From positions 496,001 through 560,000 of the forward strand of contig NZ_CP063808.1 of NCBI RefSeq assembly GCF_018128905.1: a stretch of 64,000 nt of DNA, written 5' to 3'. The notes under the pieces were generated by a model, which did no database searches, was not told where the DNA came from, and worked only from the letters and a program-made list of their open reading frames with translations. The position numbers and the translations under genes are program-made. Numbering within the stretch: the stretch's first letter is position 1; the number at the start of each line of letters is the position of its first letter. This DNA is from Streptomyces sp. A2-16. GTDB taxonomy: Bacteria > Actinomycetota > Actinomycetes > Streptomycetales > Streptomycetaceae. Shown here piece after piece: positions 51,299-63,035 of the stretch.

Positions 51299-52990
51299 TC
51301 AGAAGCCCCGCGTCCTCTTGGCGGCCCTCCGCTTGCCCGCAGAACCGACCCTCAGGAACAACCGGGAGATCTCCGAGCCCAGGTTGACCCCGATCGCGAT
51401 GGCCATCGCGAGCGCCGCCGCCTTCGACAGCGACACCAGCCCCTCGTCGACATGGCTCTGAGCGATCGACAGCAACCCGAAGTACGTCGCGGATCCCGGC
51501 AGCAGCGGCCCGATCGCCGCGGTCGTGTACGGCAGCGCGGAAGCGAACCGGAAGCGGGACAGCAACTGCCCGAACAGTCCCACCAGTCCCGCCGCCACGG
51601 CCGTGGAGGCGACCGGGGAGAACTCTCCGGTGTAGTGCATCGCGCCGTACACACACCAGGCGACGCCGCCGTTCAACGTGACGGCCAGCACGGTGGATCG
51701 TTCCTGCTGGAGCAGCACCGCGAAGGTCAACGACAGCAGCATCGACGCGGCCGTCTGCAACAAGGGCCGCGGATCCGTCGACAGCGCCTCGTCGGGGTTG
51801 AGATGCGCCCCCAACTGCACTCCGACGTAGAGCATCACCAGCACGCCCACCACGATCCCCACGAAGAAGTACATGACTTCGAGGAGCCGGGCCGACGCGG
51901 TGATGTAGAAGCCGGTCAGACCGTCCTGGACGCCCGCCACCAGCGCCCGCCCGGGCAGCAGCGCGAACAGGCCACCGGTGATGACCGCGGACGCCTTCAC
52001 GTCGACGTCGGCCAGCGTCAGCGCGATCCCGATCGCGGCCGGCGGCATCGCGGCGACCGTGAACTGGTAGAACTCCGGCAGCCCGCGCCCCGCGCACAGC
52101 CACGCCAGCCGGTCGCCGAGCATCGCGCCGAGCATGGCCGCGACGAACACCAGCAGGTCACCGCCGACCAGCACGGAGGCCGCGCCCGCGAGCAGTCCGC
52201 TCGCCGAGGTGAGCACCCAGGTCGGGTACGGGTGCCGGTTGCGGCGGATCTCCGCGAGCCGCCGGTAGGCCTCCTCCAGGGAGATCGCCGTCTCGGGGTC
52301 GCTGAGGTCGTCCACGAGCCGGAACACGGCCGCGAGACGCGTGTAGTCGGTACCGCGCCGCCGCACCGTCCTGGAGGCCGTCACGGGGTCGTCCACGAGC
52401 GAGGGCTGGTACGAGATCGACAGCAGCGTGAAGGTGACGTTCGGCTCGCAGCGGTCCAGGCCGTAGGACCGGCAGACGGCGAACATCGCCGCCTCCACGT
52501 CCTCCGCGCCCTCACCGCCCGCGAGCAGCAACTCGCCGATGCGCAGGGTCAGGTCGAGCACGCGCGGGACGGCCGGACCGGCGTCGTCCTCGGACTTCTG
52601 CACCGGTTCCGGCGCGGGCCGCTCGGCCACCGGCATCCGCAGCATCGTGCGCATCCGGTCCTGCCAGGGCACGTCCTTGGTCAGGCTGACCACCGGTATG
52701 CCGGTCGGCGGCGTGAACGCGGGCGGCGCGTCCTTCGCGCTGTAGGTGCGGGGCGTGCTGAACGCCGACCCCTCCGGCTCCACGGCCGGCGGCTGCGGCA
52801 CCTCCAGCCCCTTCGGCAGCGCGAACTCCGACGTGGTCTCCGGCTCACCGCCGACGGTTCTCGGCATGGCGAGCCCGTCGGGAACGGCGAACTCGGACGT
52901 GATCTCGGAGTCGTAGAAACCCCGGGCCTCGTCCGACTGCGGCTTGCGGTGCTCCGCCTCCGTCACTCCGTAACGCTCCCTGAACGACAC
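51299..52990 (-). CDS. ThrE-type threonine/serine exporter
   Basis: 563 residues from GTG 52990. A ~130-residue hydrophilic N-terminal region precedes the two ThrE domains: the N-terminal half with VLDLTLRIGELLLAGGEGAEDVEAAM, and two blocks of five membrane helices (including LPEFYQFTVAAMPPAAIGIA and ALPYTTAAIGPLLPGSATYF). ThrE of Corynebacterium exports threonine and serine by proton motive force. In Streptomyces the substrate is untested. Transcribed toward DedA. Confidence 0.88.
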   Translation of the reverse strand: MSFRERYGVTEAEHRKPQSDEARGFYDSEITSEFAVPDGLAMPRTVGGEPETTSEFALPKGLEVPQPPAVEPEGSAFSTPRTYSAKDAPPAFTPPTGIPVVSLTKDVPWQDRMRTMLRMPVAERPAPEPVQKSEDDAGPAVPRVLDLTLRIGELLLAGGEGAEDVEAAMFAVCRSYGLDRCEPNVTFTLLSISYQPSLVDDPVTASRTVRRRGTDYTRLAAVFRLVDDLSDPETAISLEEAYRRLAEIRRNRHPYPTWVLTSASGLLAGAASVLVGGDLLVFVAAMLGAMLGDRLAWLCAGRGLPEFYQFTVAAMPPAAIGIALTLADVDVKASAVITGGLFALLPGRALVAGVQDGLTGFYITASARLLEVMYFFVGIVVGVLVMLYVGVQLGAHLNPDEALSTDPRPLLQTAASMLLSLTFAVLLQQERSTVLAVTLNGGVAWCVYGAMHYTGEFSPVASTAVAAGLVGLFGQLLSRFRFASALPYTTAAIGPLLPGSATYFGLLSIAQSHVDEGLVSLSKAAALAMAIAIGVNLGSEISRLFLRVGSAGKRRAAKRTRGF

Positions 52991-53020
52991 ATTCCGTAAG
53001 CCTCAGTATGCGCGGGCACA

Positions 53021-53056
53021 CGAACGGGCCGCACGCGTGCGCGTGCGGCCCGTTCG
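53021..53056 (-). terminator. Hairpin downstream of inorganic pyrophosphatase
   Basis: A perfect 16-bp stem CGAACGGGCCGCACGC / GCGTGCGGCCCGTTCG with a 4-nt loop, 12 bases past the ppa stop on the reverse strand. Confidence 0.85.
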
Positions 53057-53067
53057 CGACACAGGGC

Positions 53068-53559
53068 TCAGTGGCCGCCCTGGTCCTTGAAGCGCTTGTA
53101 GGACCGCTCGATCTCGGCCTCGGCGTCGACGCGGCCGACCCAGTCGGCGCCCTCGACGGACTTGCCGGGCTCCAGGTCCTTGTAGACCTCGAAGAAGTGC
53201 TGGATCTCCAGGCGGTCGAACTCGGAGACGTGGTGGATGTCGCGCAGGTGCTCCACCCGCGGGTCCGTCGCCGGGACGCACAGCAGCTTGTCGTCGCCGC
53301 CGGCCTCGTCCGTCATCCGGAACATGCCGATCGCACGGCACTTGATGAGGCAGCCCGGGAACGTCGGCTCGTCAAGAATGACCAGCGCGTCCAACGGGTC
53401 GCCGTCCTCGCCGAGGGTGTTCTCGACGAAGCCGTAGTCGGTCGGGTAGGCGGTCGAGGTGAAGAGTCGACGGTCCAGGCGGATCCGACCGGTCTCGTGG
53501 TCCACCTCGTACTTGTTCCGCGAACCCTTCGGGATCTCGATCGTGACGTCGAACTCCAC
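53068..53559 (-). CDS. ppa: Inorganic pyrophosphatase
   Basis: 163 residues from GTG 53559, preceded by GGAGGAG at ideal spacing; the frame upstream (ATG 53574) places that ribosome-binding site inside the gene, so the later GTG is chosen. [19 protein letters not shown] opens the family I enzyme; [18 protein letters not shown] contains the D-x-D-P-x-D metal site. Hydrolyses PPi, pulling biosynthetic reactions forward; cytoplasmic, Mg2+ dependent. Divergent from the carboxypeptidase gene. Confidence 0.96.
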   Translation of the reverse strand: MEFDVTIEIPKGSRNKYEVDHETGRIRLDRRLFTSTAYPTDYGFVENTLGEDGDPLDALVILDEPTFPGCLIKCRAIGMFRMTDEAGGDDKLLCVPATDPRVEHLRDIHHVSEFDRLEIQHFFEVYKDLEPGKSVEGADWVGRVDAEAEIERSYKRFKDQGGH

Positions 53560-53644
53560 CGGTGACTCCTCCATGATCAACACATAGTTCTGGTGGTTAA
53601 GTGTCCCTCACGCAGGTGTGTGATCGCGAAAGGGGCTGTTGGTC

Positions 53645-55276
53645 GTGCCTGAACTGAGGCCTTGGCGAGGCGCGAGACCGCATGTGAAGCGGGTCGCGAA
53701 CGCCGTACGACCGCGTCTGGCACGCGCCGCGGGCGCCGTACGTCCAGGACTGACCCGGGCCACGGACACCGTACGGCCGTATCTCGCACGAACCGCCGCT
53801 GCTGTGAAACCGCAGGTCACAAGGCTTGCCGGGGTTGCCCGGCCGGGGACCGTCAGGACCTGGCAGTACACCGCGGGCGCCGCCACTGCCGGTCTGGCAC
53901 TGGCCGCCACCGTGGCGACCGCCGCCGGTCCCTGGGACTCCTCGGGTCAGCGTACGGCCGAGCGGGACCGGGCGGTCGCCCTCGGACGGACGGGTGGCAC
54001 AGATCACGAAGGCGATTCCGGTACGACGGCGGCCGGTCCGCGTCCCGCCCCGAGCGCCCCGTCCGTGCTCACCGGACTCGGCGGCGCGGCCAACACGGTG
54101 AAGTCCGCCCCGACCGGAAAAGCCCTCGCCGGAGTTCTCACCCCGCTCCTCGACGCCCCCGCACTCGGCGCCCGCCACACGGCCGTCGTCGTGGACGTCG
54201 CCAGCGGCAGACGGCTCTACGGCGCGGGTGCCGGCACCGCCCTGACCCCCGCCTCCACCACGAAGATCGCCACCGCCGTCGCCGCCCTGTCCGCCCTCGG
54301 CGCCGACCACCGCCTCACCACGCGCGCGGCCCTCGAACCCGACACCAAGGAGCTCGTCCTCGTCGGCGGCGGCGACCCCACGCTCACCGCCCGGTCCGAC
54401 ACCGACGGCTGGGCGAGCCTGCGCGCACTCGCCGAGGACACCGCCGCGGCCCTCAAGAAGCGGAACATCACCACCGTCACGCTGTCCTACGACAAGACCC
54501 GCTACGCGGGCTCCGAGATCCACCCGATCGGGGTCAACGACAACCTGGCCCCCGTCAGCGCCCTGATGGTGGACGAGGCCCGCACCGACGACTCCTCCAG
54601 CGGACCCGTCGCCCGCGTGGGCGACCCGGCCACGGACGCGACCCGCACCTTCGCGCGCTTCCTCGCGGACCACGGCATCAAAACCACCGCCCCCGGCCCC
54701 TCCAAGGCGACCGGCCGCGCCGAGACCCTCGCCGAGGTCTCCTCACCGCCGCTGTCCGCCCTGGTCGAACGCATGCTGACCAACAGCGACAACGACATCG
54801 CCGAGGCCCTCGCCCGCCAGACCGCGGTCGCGGACAAGCGACGCGCCGACTTCGCAGGCGGCGGCGCCGCCATCCGCGACCAGCTGAAAAAACTCGGACT
54901 GCCGCTCGCCGGCGCCGCGTTCCACGACGGCAGCGGACTCGACCGCGCCGACCGGCTCACCGCGAACCTGCTGACCTCCCTGCTGGTCAAGGCCGGCGAC
55001 CCCGGCCACCCGGAACTGCGCCCCGTCCTCACCGGCCTCCCGGTGGCCGGCTTCACCGGCACCCTGACAAGCCGTTACACGGACGGCGCGGCAGGCGTCG
55101 TACGGGCCAAGACGGGCACCCTGACGGGGGTGAACACCCTGGCCGGAACGGTCGTCGACCAGGACGGCCGACTGCTGGCCTTCGCGTTCCTGACCTCGGA
55201 CACCACGGACCCGGCGGCGGCCCAGAGCGCGCTGGACCGCACGGCCTCGGCACTGGCCGCCTGCGGCTGCGGCTGA
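53645..55276 (+). CDS. dacB: D-alanyl-D-alanine carboxypeptidase/endopeptidase, PBP4 (S13) type
   Basis: 543 residues from GTG 53645. Catalytic motifs of S13 penicillin-binding proteins: S204-TTK207 (TPASTTKIATA), S381-D-N383 (TNSDNDIAEAL) and K489-TG (RAKTGTLTGVN). An unusually long ~140-residue N-terminus carries repeated Arg-rich segments (VRPRLARAAGAVRPGLTRA, VRPYLARTAAAVKP) before a membrane segment (AGAATAGLALAATVATAAG), so it looks membrane-anchored. Trims pentapeptides or cuts crosslinks in peptidoglycan. The neighbours ppa and the metalloprotease-like gene are the usual Streptomyces context before tilS. Confidence 0.92.
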   Translation: MPELRPWRGARPHVKRVANAVRPRLARAAGAVRPGLTRATDTVRPYLARTAAAVKPQVTRLAGVARPGTVRTWQYTAGAATAGLALAATVATAAGPWDSSGQRTAERDRAVALGRTGGTDHEGDSGTTAAGPRPAPSAPSVLTGLGGAANTVKSAPTGKALAGVLTPLLDAPALGARHTAVVVDVASGRRLYGAGAGTALTPASTTKIATAVAALSALGADHRLTTRAALEPDTKELVLVGGGDPTLTARSDTDGWASLRALAEDTAAALKKRNITTVTLSYDKTRYAGSEIHPIGVNDNLAPVSALMVDEARTDDSSSGPVARVGDPATDATRTFARFLADHGIKTTAPGPSKATGRAETLAEVSSPPLSALVERMLTNSDNDIAEALARQTAVADKRRADFAGGGAAIRDQLKKLGLPLAGAAFHDGSGLDRADRLTANLLTSLLVKAGDPGHPELRPVLTGLPVAGFTGTLTSRYTDGAAGVVRAKTGTLTGVNTLAGTVVDQDGRLLAFAFLTSDTTDPAAAQSALDRTASALAACGCG

Positions 55277-55343
55277 CCCGCGCGGGCTCCCTCCCGGCCC
55301 GCGCGGCCTGCCCCAAGCGGGAACGCTCACGTACGGTTGACGC

Positions 55344-56468
55344 ATGACGAGCATCGGTGGTGCCGAGATGGTCGACTGGAATCTCGCGGTCGCGACCGCG
55401 ACCCGGCTCGTGCGGCCGGGCCCCGACGTGAGCCGCGACGAGGCCCGGGCCGTCGTCGCGGAACTGCGCCGGCACGCCAAGGCCTCGGAGGAACACGTCC
55501 GCGGCTTCACCCGGATGGGGACGGAAGGCGTCCACGACACCCCCGTCCTCGTCGTCGACCGCCCCGGCTGGGTCCGGGCCAACGTCGCCGGGTTCCGGGA
55601 GATCCTCAAACCGCTCCTGGAGAAGATGCAGGAGCGGCGCGGCAACACCCCCGGCGGCGCGGTCCTCGGCGCCGTCGGCGGCAAGGTGACCGGCGTCGAA
55701 CTCGGGATGCTCCTGTCGTTCCTGTCCTCCCGCGTCCTCGGCCAGTACGAGACCTTCGCCCCGGCCACCCGCGAATTCCCGGCGGGGGAGAACGGCGGCG
55801 GCCGACTCCTCCTCGTCGCCCCGAACATCGTGCACGTGGAACGCGAACTCGACGTCCAGCCCCACGACTTCCGCCTGTGGGTCTGCCTCCACGAGGAGAC
55901 GCACCGCACCCAGTTCACGGCCGTGCCCTGGCTGCGCGACCACCTCGAGGGCGAAATCCAGTCGTTCCTGGGGGAGACCGAGGTCGACCCCATGACCGTC
56001 CTGGAACGCATCCGGGAAGCCGCCCAGTCGCTGGCCGGCGGACGGCCCGAGGGCGAGGAGGAGGACGGCGGGCGCTCGCTCGTCGAGATCGTGCAGACGC
56101 CCGCCCAACGGGAGATCCTCGGCCGCCTCACCGCCGTGATGTCCCTCCTGGAGGGCCACGCCGACTTCGTCATGGACGGCGTGGGCCCCGCCGTCGTGCC
56201 GAGCGTCGCCGAGATCCGCGAGAAGTTCCAGCAACGGCGGGCCAAGGGCGCCTCCCGCCTGGACATGGCCCTGCGCAAGCTCCTCGGCCTGGACGCCAAG
56301 CTCCGCCAGTACCGCGACGGCGAACGCTTCGTACGGGCCGTCGTCGACCAGGTCGGCATGGACGGCTTCAACCGCGTGTGGACCTCCCCGAACACCCTCC
56401 CGACCAAGTCGGAGATCGCCAAACCGGCGGACTGGGTCGCGCGGGTGCACCGCAAGGCCGAGTCGTGA
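55344..56468 (+). CDS. Zinc-dependent metalloprotease-like protein (DUF2342 / F420-associated hydrolase family)
   Basis: 374 residues from ATG 55344. LWVCLHEETHRTQF contains HEETH (His183-Glu184-His187), and a second conserved segment VMSLLEGHADFVMDGVGPA carries further ligand candidates. The family (sometimes named putative hydrolase, coenzyme F420 biosynthesis-associated) is confined to actinobacteria and almost always lies between dacB and tilS, as here. Substrate unknown. Confidence 0.9.
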   Translation: MTSIGGAEMVDWNLAVATATRLVRPGPDVSRDEARAVVAELRRHAKASEEHVRGFTRMGTEGVHDTPVLVVDRPGWVRANVAGFREILKPLLEKMQERRGNTPGGAVLGAVGGKVTGVELGMLLSFLSSRVLGQYETFAPATREFPAGENGGGRLLLVAPNIVHVERELDVQPHDFRLWVCLHEETHRTQFTAVPWLRDHLEGEIQSFLGETEVDPMTVLERIREAAQSLAGGRPEGEEEDGGRSLVEIVQTPAQREILGRLTAVMSLLEGHADFVMDGVGPAVVPSVAEIREKFQQRRAKGASRLDMALRKLLGLDAKLRQYRDGERFVRAVVDQVGMDGFNRVWTSPNTLPTKSEIAKPADWVARVHRKAES

Positions 56469-56660
56469 ACCGTGTGCGGACGCCGTGAGAGGAATTCGGC
56501 CGACGGCAGGCGAACGCCCCTTCAATCACCCGTCCGAGGGACCGTGGGGCAGGGGTAGGCGTGCAATGCTCGGGGAACGCCCCGGTTCTGTCACCATCTA
56601 CACACTCTGAGTGACCGAACCTCGGGCTCACCCCCGAAAACTTCATGAAGGGAACCGGAC

Positions 56661-57695
56661 ATGGGTCCCCATCCTGCGGTCGCGGCGATACGCCTGGCGG
56701 TCCGCCGCGTCCTCCACGACATCCTCAACGACCACCACGCCCGAGCCGAGCACCGTCCCCACGAGCCCTCGCCGTCGCCGCTCGTGCTCGTCGCCTGCTC
56801 CGGCGGCGCCGACTCCATGGCCCTCGCCTCCGCCCTCGCCTTCGAGGCCCCCAAACTCGGCCTGCGCGCCGGCGGGGTCACCGTCGACCACGGCCTCCAG
56901 CCCGGCTCCGACCTGCGCGCCGAGGAAGTCGTCCTCAGGCTGCGCGAACTCGGCCTGGACCCCGTCGAGTCCACCGCCGTGACCGTCGGCCGCGAAGGCG
57001 GACCCGAAGCCGCCGCGCGCGACGCCCGCTACGCCGCCCTCGACGCCGCGGCCGAACGCCATGGCGCGCTCGCCGTCCTGCTCGGCCACACCCGCGACGA
57101 CCAGGCCGAAACCGTCCTGCTCGGCCTCGCCCGCGGCTCGGGCATCCGCTCGCTGTCCGGCATGGCGGCCGTGTCCGGGGGCCCCGGGGCCGCCCGCCGC
57201 TACCGCCGCCCGTTCCTGGAGCTCGACCGGCAGACCGCCCGCAAGGCGTGCATGGTCCAGTCCCTGCCCGTCTGGGACGATCCGCACAACACCGACCCCG
57301 CCTACACCCGCTCCCGGCTGCGCCACGAAGGCCTGCCCGCCCTGGAGAAGGCACTCGGCAAAGGAGTCGTCGAGGCCCTCGCGCGCACCGCCCAGCTCTC
57401 CCGCGACGACGCCGACGCCCTCGACACCTGGGCCCGCCAGGCCGAGGCGTCCGTACGCGACGCCGCCGGCCTCCTGGAGTGCGCCAAGCTCTACGCCCTG
57501 CCGCCCGCCGTGCGCCGCCGCATCCTGCGCCAGGCGGCCATCGAGGCCGGCGCCCCGGCCGGATCGCTCTTCGCCCGCCACATCGAGGAAGTCGACCGGC
57601 TGATCACCGGCTGGCGCGGCCAGGGAGCGATCAATCTCCCGGGCAAAGTGGTCGCCCAGCGGCAGGGTGGCAGACTGGTGATTCGGCAAGGCTGA
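56661..57695 (+). CDS. tilS: tRNA(Ile)-lysidine synthase
   Basis: 344 residues from ATG 56661 (GAAGGGAA upstream). PP-loop [12 protein letters not shown] near residue 46-56, the [19 protein letters not shown] and [20 protein letters not shown] segments complete the N-type ATP pyrophosphatase. Converts the wobble C of tRNA-Ile(CAU) to lysidine so it reads AUA. Followed by hpt (53 bases), the conserved tilS-hpt-ftsH order. Essential enzyme. Confidence 0.95.
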   Translation: MGPHPAVAAIRLAVRRVLHDILNDHHARAEHRPHEPSPSPLVLVACSGGADSMALASALAFEAPKLGLRAGGVTVDHGLQPGSDLRAEEVVLRLRELGLDPVESTAVTVGREGGPEAAARDARYAALDAAAERHGALAVLLGHTRDDQAETVLLGLARGSGIRSLSGMAAVSGGPGAARRYRRPFLELDRQTARKACMVQSLPVWDDPHNTDPAYTRSRLRHEGLPALEKALGKGVVEALARTAQLSRDDADALDTWARQAEASVRDAAGLLECAKLYALPPAVRRRILRQAAIEAGAPAGSLFARHIEEVDRLITGWRGQGAINLPGKVVAQRQGGRLVIRQG

Positions 57696-57747
57696 TTCGC
57701 TGCCCCCTCCGGGGGGCGAGGGACGGCTGGTTGGACGACCGAAAGTG

Positions 57748-58308
57748 ATGCGGGTGGACGCGAAAGACATGGGTGCCGACCTCAAAGAGGTACTCATCAC
57801 CAAGGAAGAGATCGACGCGAAGCTCGTGGAGCTCGCCGCGAAGATCGACGCGGAGTACGCGGGCAAGGACCTGCTGATCGTCGGCGTCCTCAAGGGCGCG
57901 GTGATGGTCATGGCGGACCTCGCCCGGGCACTGTCCACCCCCGTCACGATGGACTGGATGGCCGTGTCCTCCTACGGCGCGGGCACCCAGTCCTCCGGCG
58001 TGGTGCGGATCCTCAAGGACCTCGACACCGACATCAAGGGCAAGCACGTCCTGATCGTCGAGGACATCATCGACTCCGGCCTGACCCTGTCCTGGCTGCT
58101 GTCCAACCTGGGCTCGCGCGAGCCGGAGACCCTCAAGGTGTGCACCCTGCTGCGCAAGCCGGACGCCGCCAAGGTCGCCATCGACGTCGAGTGGGTCGGC
58201 TTCGACATCCCCAACGAATTCGTCGTCGGCTACGGTCTCGACTACGCCGAGAAGTACCGCAACCTCCCGTTCGTCGGTACGCTCGCGCCCCACGTCTACG
58301 GCGGCTGA
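57748..58308 (+). CDS. hpt: Hypoxanthine phosphoribosyltransferase
   Basis: 186 residues from ATG 57748 (GTG 57745 also in frame). PRPP-binding loop [19 protein letters not shown] and the N-terminal [14 protein letters not shown] flexible-loop region [11 protein letters not shown] are diagnostic. Salvages hypoxanthine and guanine to IMP and GMP. Between tilS and ftsH, probably cotranscribed with tilS. Confidence 0.95.
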   Translation: MRVDAKDMGADLKEVLITKEEIDAKLVELAAKIDAEYAGKDLLIVGVLKGAVMVMADLARALSTPVTMDWMAVSSYGAGTQSSGVVRILKDLDTDIKGKHVLIVEDIIDSGLTLSWLLSNLGSREPETLKVCTLLRKPDAAKVAIDVEWVGFDIPNEFVVGYGLDYAEKYRNLPFVGTLAPHVYGG

Positions 58309-58493
58309 GCCAGATGGCCCCAGCTCTCTAAGACGATCGGGAACCCCAGCCGGTTTCGCGCCGTTGGAGCATGCAGACGGGTTCGTGAAGCCCTCCTGTG
58401 CGGCTTCGGTCCACAATGCTGGGGTACCGTCAGAAGAACTGTCTTATCAAACTCACTATGGCAGGAGGGACGGGGCGACACCGCTCCGTATGG

Positions 58494-60527
<2,034 letters not shown>

Positions 60528-60578
60528 TGCTCACCCATCCCGCTCCGGTGACCTCACCGGGCCCGGAATGGATGCCTC

Positions 60579-60615
60579 GCCCCCCAGGTTTTAGCCTGGG
60601 GGGCGCGGCGTTTTT
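60579..60615 (+). terminator. Terminator between ftsH and folE
   Basis: Perfect 10-bp stem GCCCCCCAGG / CCTGGGGGGC with a 6-nt loop, then GCGGCGTTTTT. Clear rho-independent form, so folE needs its own promoter between here and 60650. Confidence 0.88.
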
Positions 60616-60649
60616 CGGCCGTGAGGGACTCTTAGGAACGAGGCACCAG

Positions 60650-61255
60650 ATGACCGACCCCGTGACGCTGGACGGAGCCGGCTCCATCGGCGAGTTCGAC
60701 GAGAAGCGAGCCGAGAACGCCGTCCGCGAACTCCTGATCGCGGTCGGCGAGGACCCGGACCGCGAGGGGCTCCGGGAGACTCCGGGGCGGGTGGCGCGGG
60801 CGTACAGGGAGATATTCGCAGGCCTGTGGCAGAAGCCCGAGGACGTCCTGACCACGACGTTCGACCTGGGGCACGACGAGATGGTGCTCGTGAAGGACAT
60901 CGAGGTGTACTCAACCTGCGAACACCATCTGGTCCCGTTCCGGGGTGTCGCTCACGTCGGGTACATTCCGGCCACCACAGGCAAGATTACGGGGCTGTCC
61001 AAGCTCGCCCGGCTCGTGGACGTCTATGCCCGTCGGCCGCAGGTGCAGGAACGACTCACCACGCAGATAGCGGACTCCCTGATGGAGATCCTGGAGCCCC
61101 GCGGCGTGATCGTCGTCGTGGAGTGCGAGCACATGTGCATGTCGATGCGCGGGATTCGCAAGCCCGGTGCCAAGACGCTCACCTCGGCCGTGCGGGGTCA
61201 GCTGCGGGACGCGGCGACACGCAACGAGGCGATGAGCCTGATCATGGCGCGCTGA
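60650..61255 (+). CDS. folE: GTP cyclohydrolase I
   Basis: 201 residues from ATG 60650 with AGGAACGAGG upstream; the open frame back to 60527 runs through the terminator and is rejected. [20 protein letters not shown] holds the zinc ligands; [19 protein letters not shown] is the second zinc/active-site segment. Converts GTP to 7,8-dihydroneopterin triphosphate, the first step of folate synthesis. The other folate genes lie convergent downstream. Confidence 0.96.
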   Translation: MTDPVTLDGAGSIGEFDEKRAENAVRELLIAVGEDPDREGLRETPGRVARAYREIFAGLWQKPEDVLTTTFDLGHDEMVLVKDIEVYSTCEHHLVPFRGVAHVGYIPATTGKITGLSKLARLVDVYARRPQVQERLTTQIADSLMEILEPRGVIVVVECEHMCMSMRGIRKPGAKTLTSAVRGQLRDAATRNEAMSLIMAR

Positions 61256-61277
61256 CCGGCCGGTCTGCCGACGGGCC

Positions 61278-61763
61278 TCAAGCCGCCGAAGCCGCCCCCG
61301 TGTTCCGGTCGTCGTCCTCCGGGAGTTTGCAGACGCGTTCCAGGAAGATCGCTGCCGCTATCACCGCGATGCCCGCGAGGACCGAGAAGCCGGCGTAGAT
61401 GGCCTGGTCGCGGCGGGCGGGGATGTCGAGGGATTCCAGGAGGAAGACGCCGGTGCCGCCGTACATGCCGGAGACGAGGGCGGCGACCAGGGCGCTGGCC
61501 TGGCCGAAGACGACCGCGCGGGCCGCCATCAGGGGGTCGACGCCCTTGGCCTCGGGGGCACGCTCGCGCTGGGCCTTCAGGCGGGAGCGGAGCGAGAGCG
61601 CCGTGGCCATGAGGACCACCGCGATCAGGGCGAGGACGATGGGGGCGGCCAGCGGAACGCTGGGCAGGGTCCCGATCGAGTTCCACAGGCGGGCGCCCGC
61701 CCAGGACAGGAGTCCGGCCACGGCGAAGACGCCGACCAGCAACCTGATGCGCAGCTCTCTCAC
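61278..61763 (-). CDS. DUF3180 membrane protein
   Basis: 161 residues from GTG 61763 (AGGGG upstream). Four hydrophobic helices (LLVGVFAVAGLLSWAGARLW, VPLAAPIVLALIAVVLMATA, ASALVAALVSGMYGGTGVFL, AGFSVLAGIAVIAAAIFLER). DUF3180 is an actinobacterial family found next to folK; function unknown. Last gene of the reverse-strand fol cluster, 68 bases after folK. Confidence 0.9.
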   Translation of the reverse strand: MRELRIRLLVGVFAVAGLLSWAGARLWNSIGTLPSVPLAAPIVLALIAVVLMATALSLRSRLKAQRERAPEAKGVDPLMAARAVVFGQASALVAALVSGMYGGTGVFLLESLDIPARRDQAIYAGFSVLAGIAVIAAAIFLERVCKLPEDDDRNTGAASAA

Positions 61764-61831
61764 GGTGCCCCTTCAGCTCCCCCGAGGTCCTTGGGCGGTC
61801 CCACGGACAGTGGTCGTGTCGACCTTAACGG

Positions 61832-62443
61832 CTATTCGGGCAGCCGGAGTTCCAGGTCCTTGCGGGCTTCCACGCCATTGCGCGAGACGGAGTCGAGGAG
61901 TTCGGCCACCGGGCCACGGCCGGGCAGCTGGGCCTCGGGGTCCACGTCGTGCCACGGCACCAGGACGAACGCGCGTTCGTGGGCGCGGGGGTGGGGCAGC
62001 GTGAGGACCGGATCGTCGGAGACCGTCTCGGCGTACGCGACGATGTCGACGTCGAGGGTGCGCGGGCCCCAGCGCTCGTCCCGCACCCGGTTGAAGGCCT
62101 CCTCGACCGCGTGCGCCCGCTCCAGCAGGGAGGACGGGGGGAGCGTGGTCTTCAGCACGACGACCGCGTTGAAGTACGACGGCTGGCTGTCGGCGGCCAC
62201 GCCCCACGGCTCCGTCTCGTAGACCGGGGAGACGGCCTTGACGCGGACCCCGGGCGTGTCCTCCAGGGCGTCGATGGCGCCCTGGAGGGTCTCCAGGCGG
62301 TTGCCGAGGTTGGAACCGAGGGAGAGCACGGCGCGCTTCGGGTTGTGGAGGGTGGTGTCGGCGGCGTCCACCTGCTGCACGACCGAGGCGGGCACCGGCT
62401 GTACGGTCGGGTCGCTGTGACCCGCGGCGAAGGACGCGGTCAT
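61832..62443 (-). CDS. folK: 2-amino-4-hydroxy-6-hydroxymethyldihydropteridine pyrophosphokinase
   Basis: 203 residues from ATG 62443; the start overlaps the folB stop (ATGA). RAVLSLGSNLGNRLETLQGA, SPVYETEPWG and RWGPRTLDVDIVAYAE are the HPPK signature motifs, the last holding the Mg-binding Asp pair. Activates the pterin for condensation by FolP. A ~35-residue N-terminal extension is usual in Streptomyces. Confidence 0.96.
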   Translation of the reverse strand: MTASFAAGHSDPTVQPVPASVVQQVDAADTTLHNPKRAVLSLGSNLGNRLETLQGAIDALEDTPGVRVKAVSPVYETEPWGVAADSQPSYFNAVVVLKTTLPPSSLLERAHAVEEAFNRVRDERWGPRTLDVDIVAYAETVSDDPVLTLPHPRAHERAFVLVPWHDVDPEAQLPGRGPVAELLDSVSRNGVEARKDLELRLPE

Positions 62444-62799
62444 ACTCGGCTCCGGGTGATGGTGACGGTCACGTCGTCGAAGGGCACGGTGATGGGCGCG
62501 TCGGGCTTGTGGACCGTGACCTCGACCTCCTCTACCCCCTCGTGCTTCAGACAGGCCTGGGCGATGCGCTCGGCGAGCGTCTCGATGAGGTTGACGGGCT
62601 CGCCCTCGACGACGGCCACGACCTCCTCGGCCACGACGCCGTAGTGCACGGTCTTCGTCAGGTCGTCGTCGGCGGCGGCCGGTCGGGTGTCCAGTCCGAG
62701 GACGAGGTCCACGAGGAAGATCTGGCCCTCCTCGCGTTCCTCGGGGAACACCCCGTGGTGCCCGCGGGCCTTCAGGCCGCGCAGCGCGACACGATCCAC
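62440..62799 (-). CDS. folB: Dihydroneopterin aldolase
   Basis: 119 residues from GTG 62799, eight bases after AGGAG; GTG 62808 is possible but leaves the ribosome-binding site too close. DRVALRGLKARGHHGVFPEE carries the active-site segment, ETLAERIAQACL and VHKPDAPITVPFDDV complete the fold. Splits dihydroneopterin to 6-hydroxymethyl-dihydropterin. Coupled to folK by a 4-base overlap. Confidence 0.96.
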   Translation of the reverse strand: MDRVALRGLKARGHHGVFPEEREEGQIFLVDLVLGLDTRPAAADDDLTKTVHYGVVAEEVVAVVEGEPVNLIETLAERIAQACLKHEGVEEVEVTVHKPDAPITVPFDDVTVTITRSRV

Positions 62800-63035
62800 G
62801 CGAATCACTCCTGCAATCGTCGGTGACGGCCGGTCCGTACCGTGTGCGGGCGGTACACCGGCCTCGAACGAATCTACCTGCGAGCACTGACAGGGCCGCG
62901 CCACGGGACGCGGGCCGGTGCCGGGGACCGGAGGTTTCACCGGGTGTTTCCCCGGGGGAACCCGGCGGCTCACGGGTCGGTAGCCGCCCATACCCGTGGG
63001 TTCGTGATTCCAACCACTTGTTGCTCCCCTCGGGT

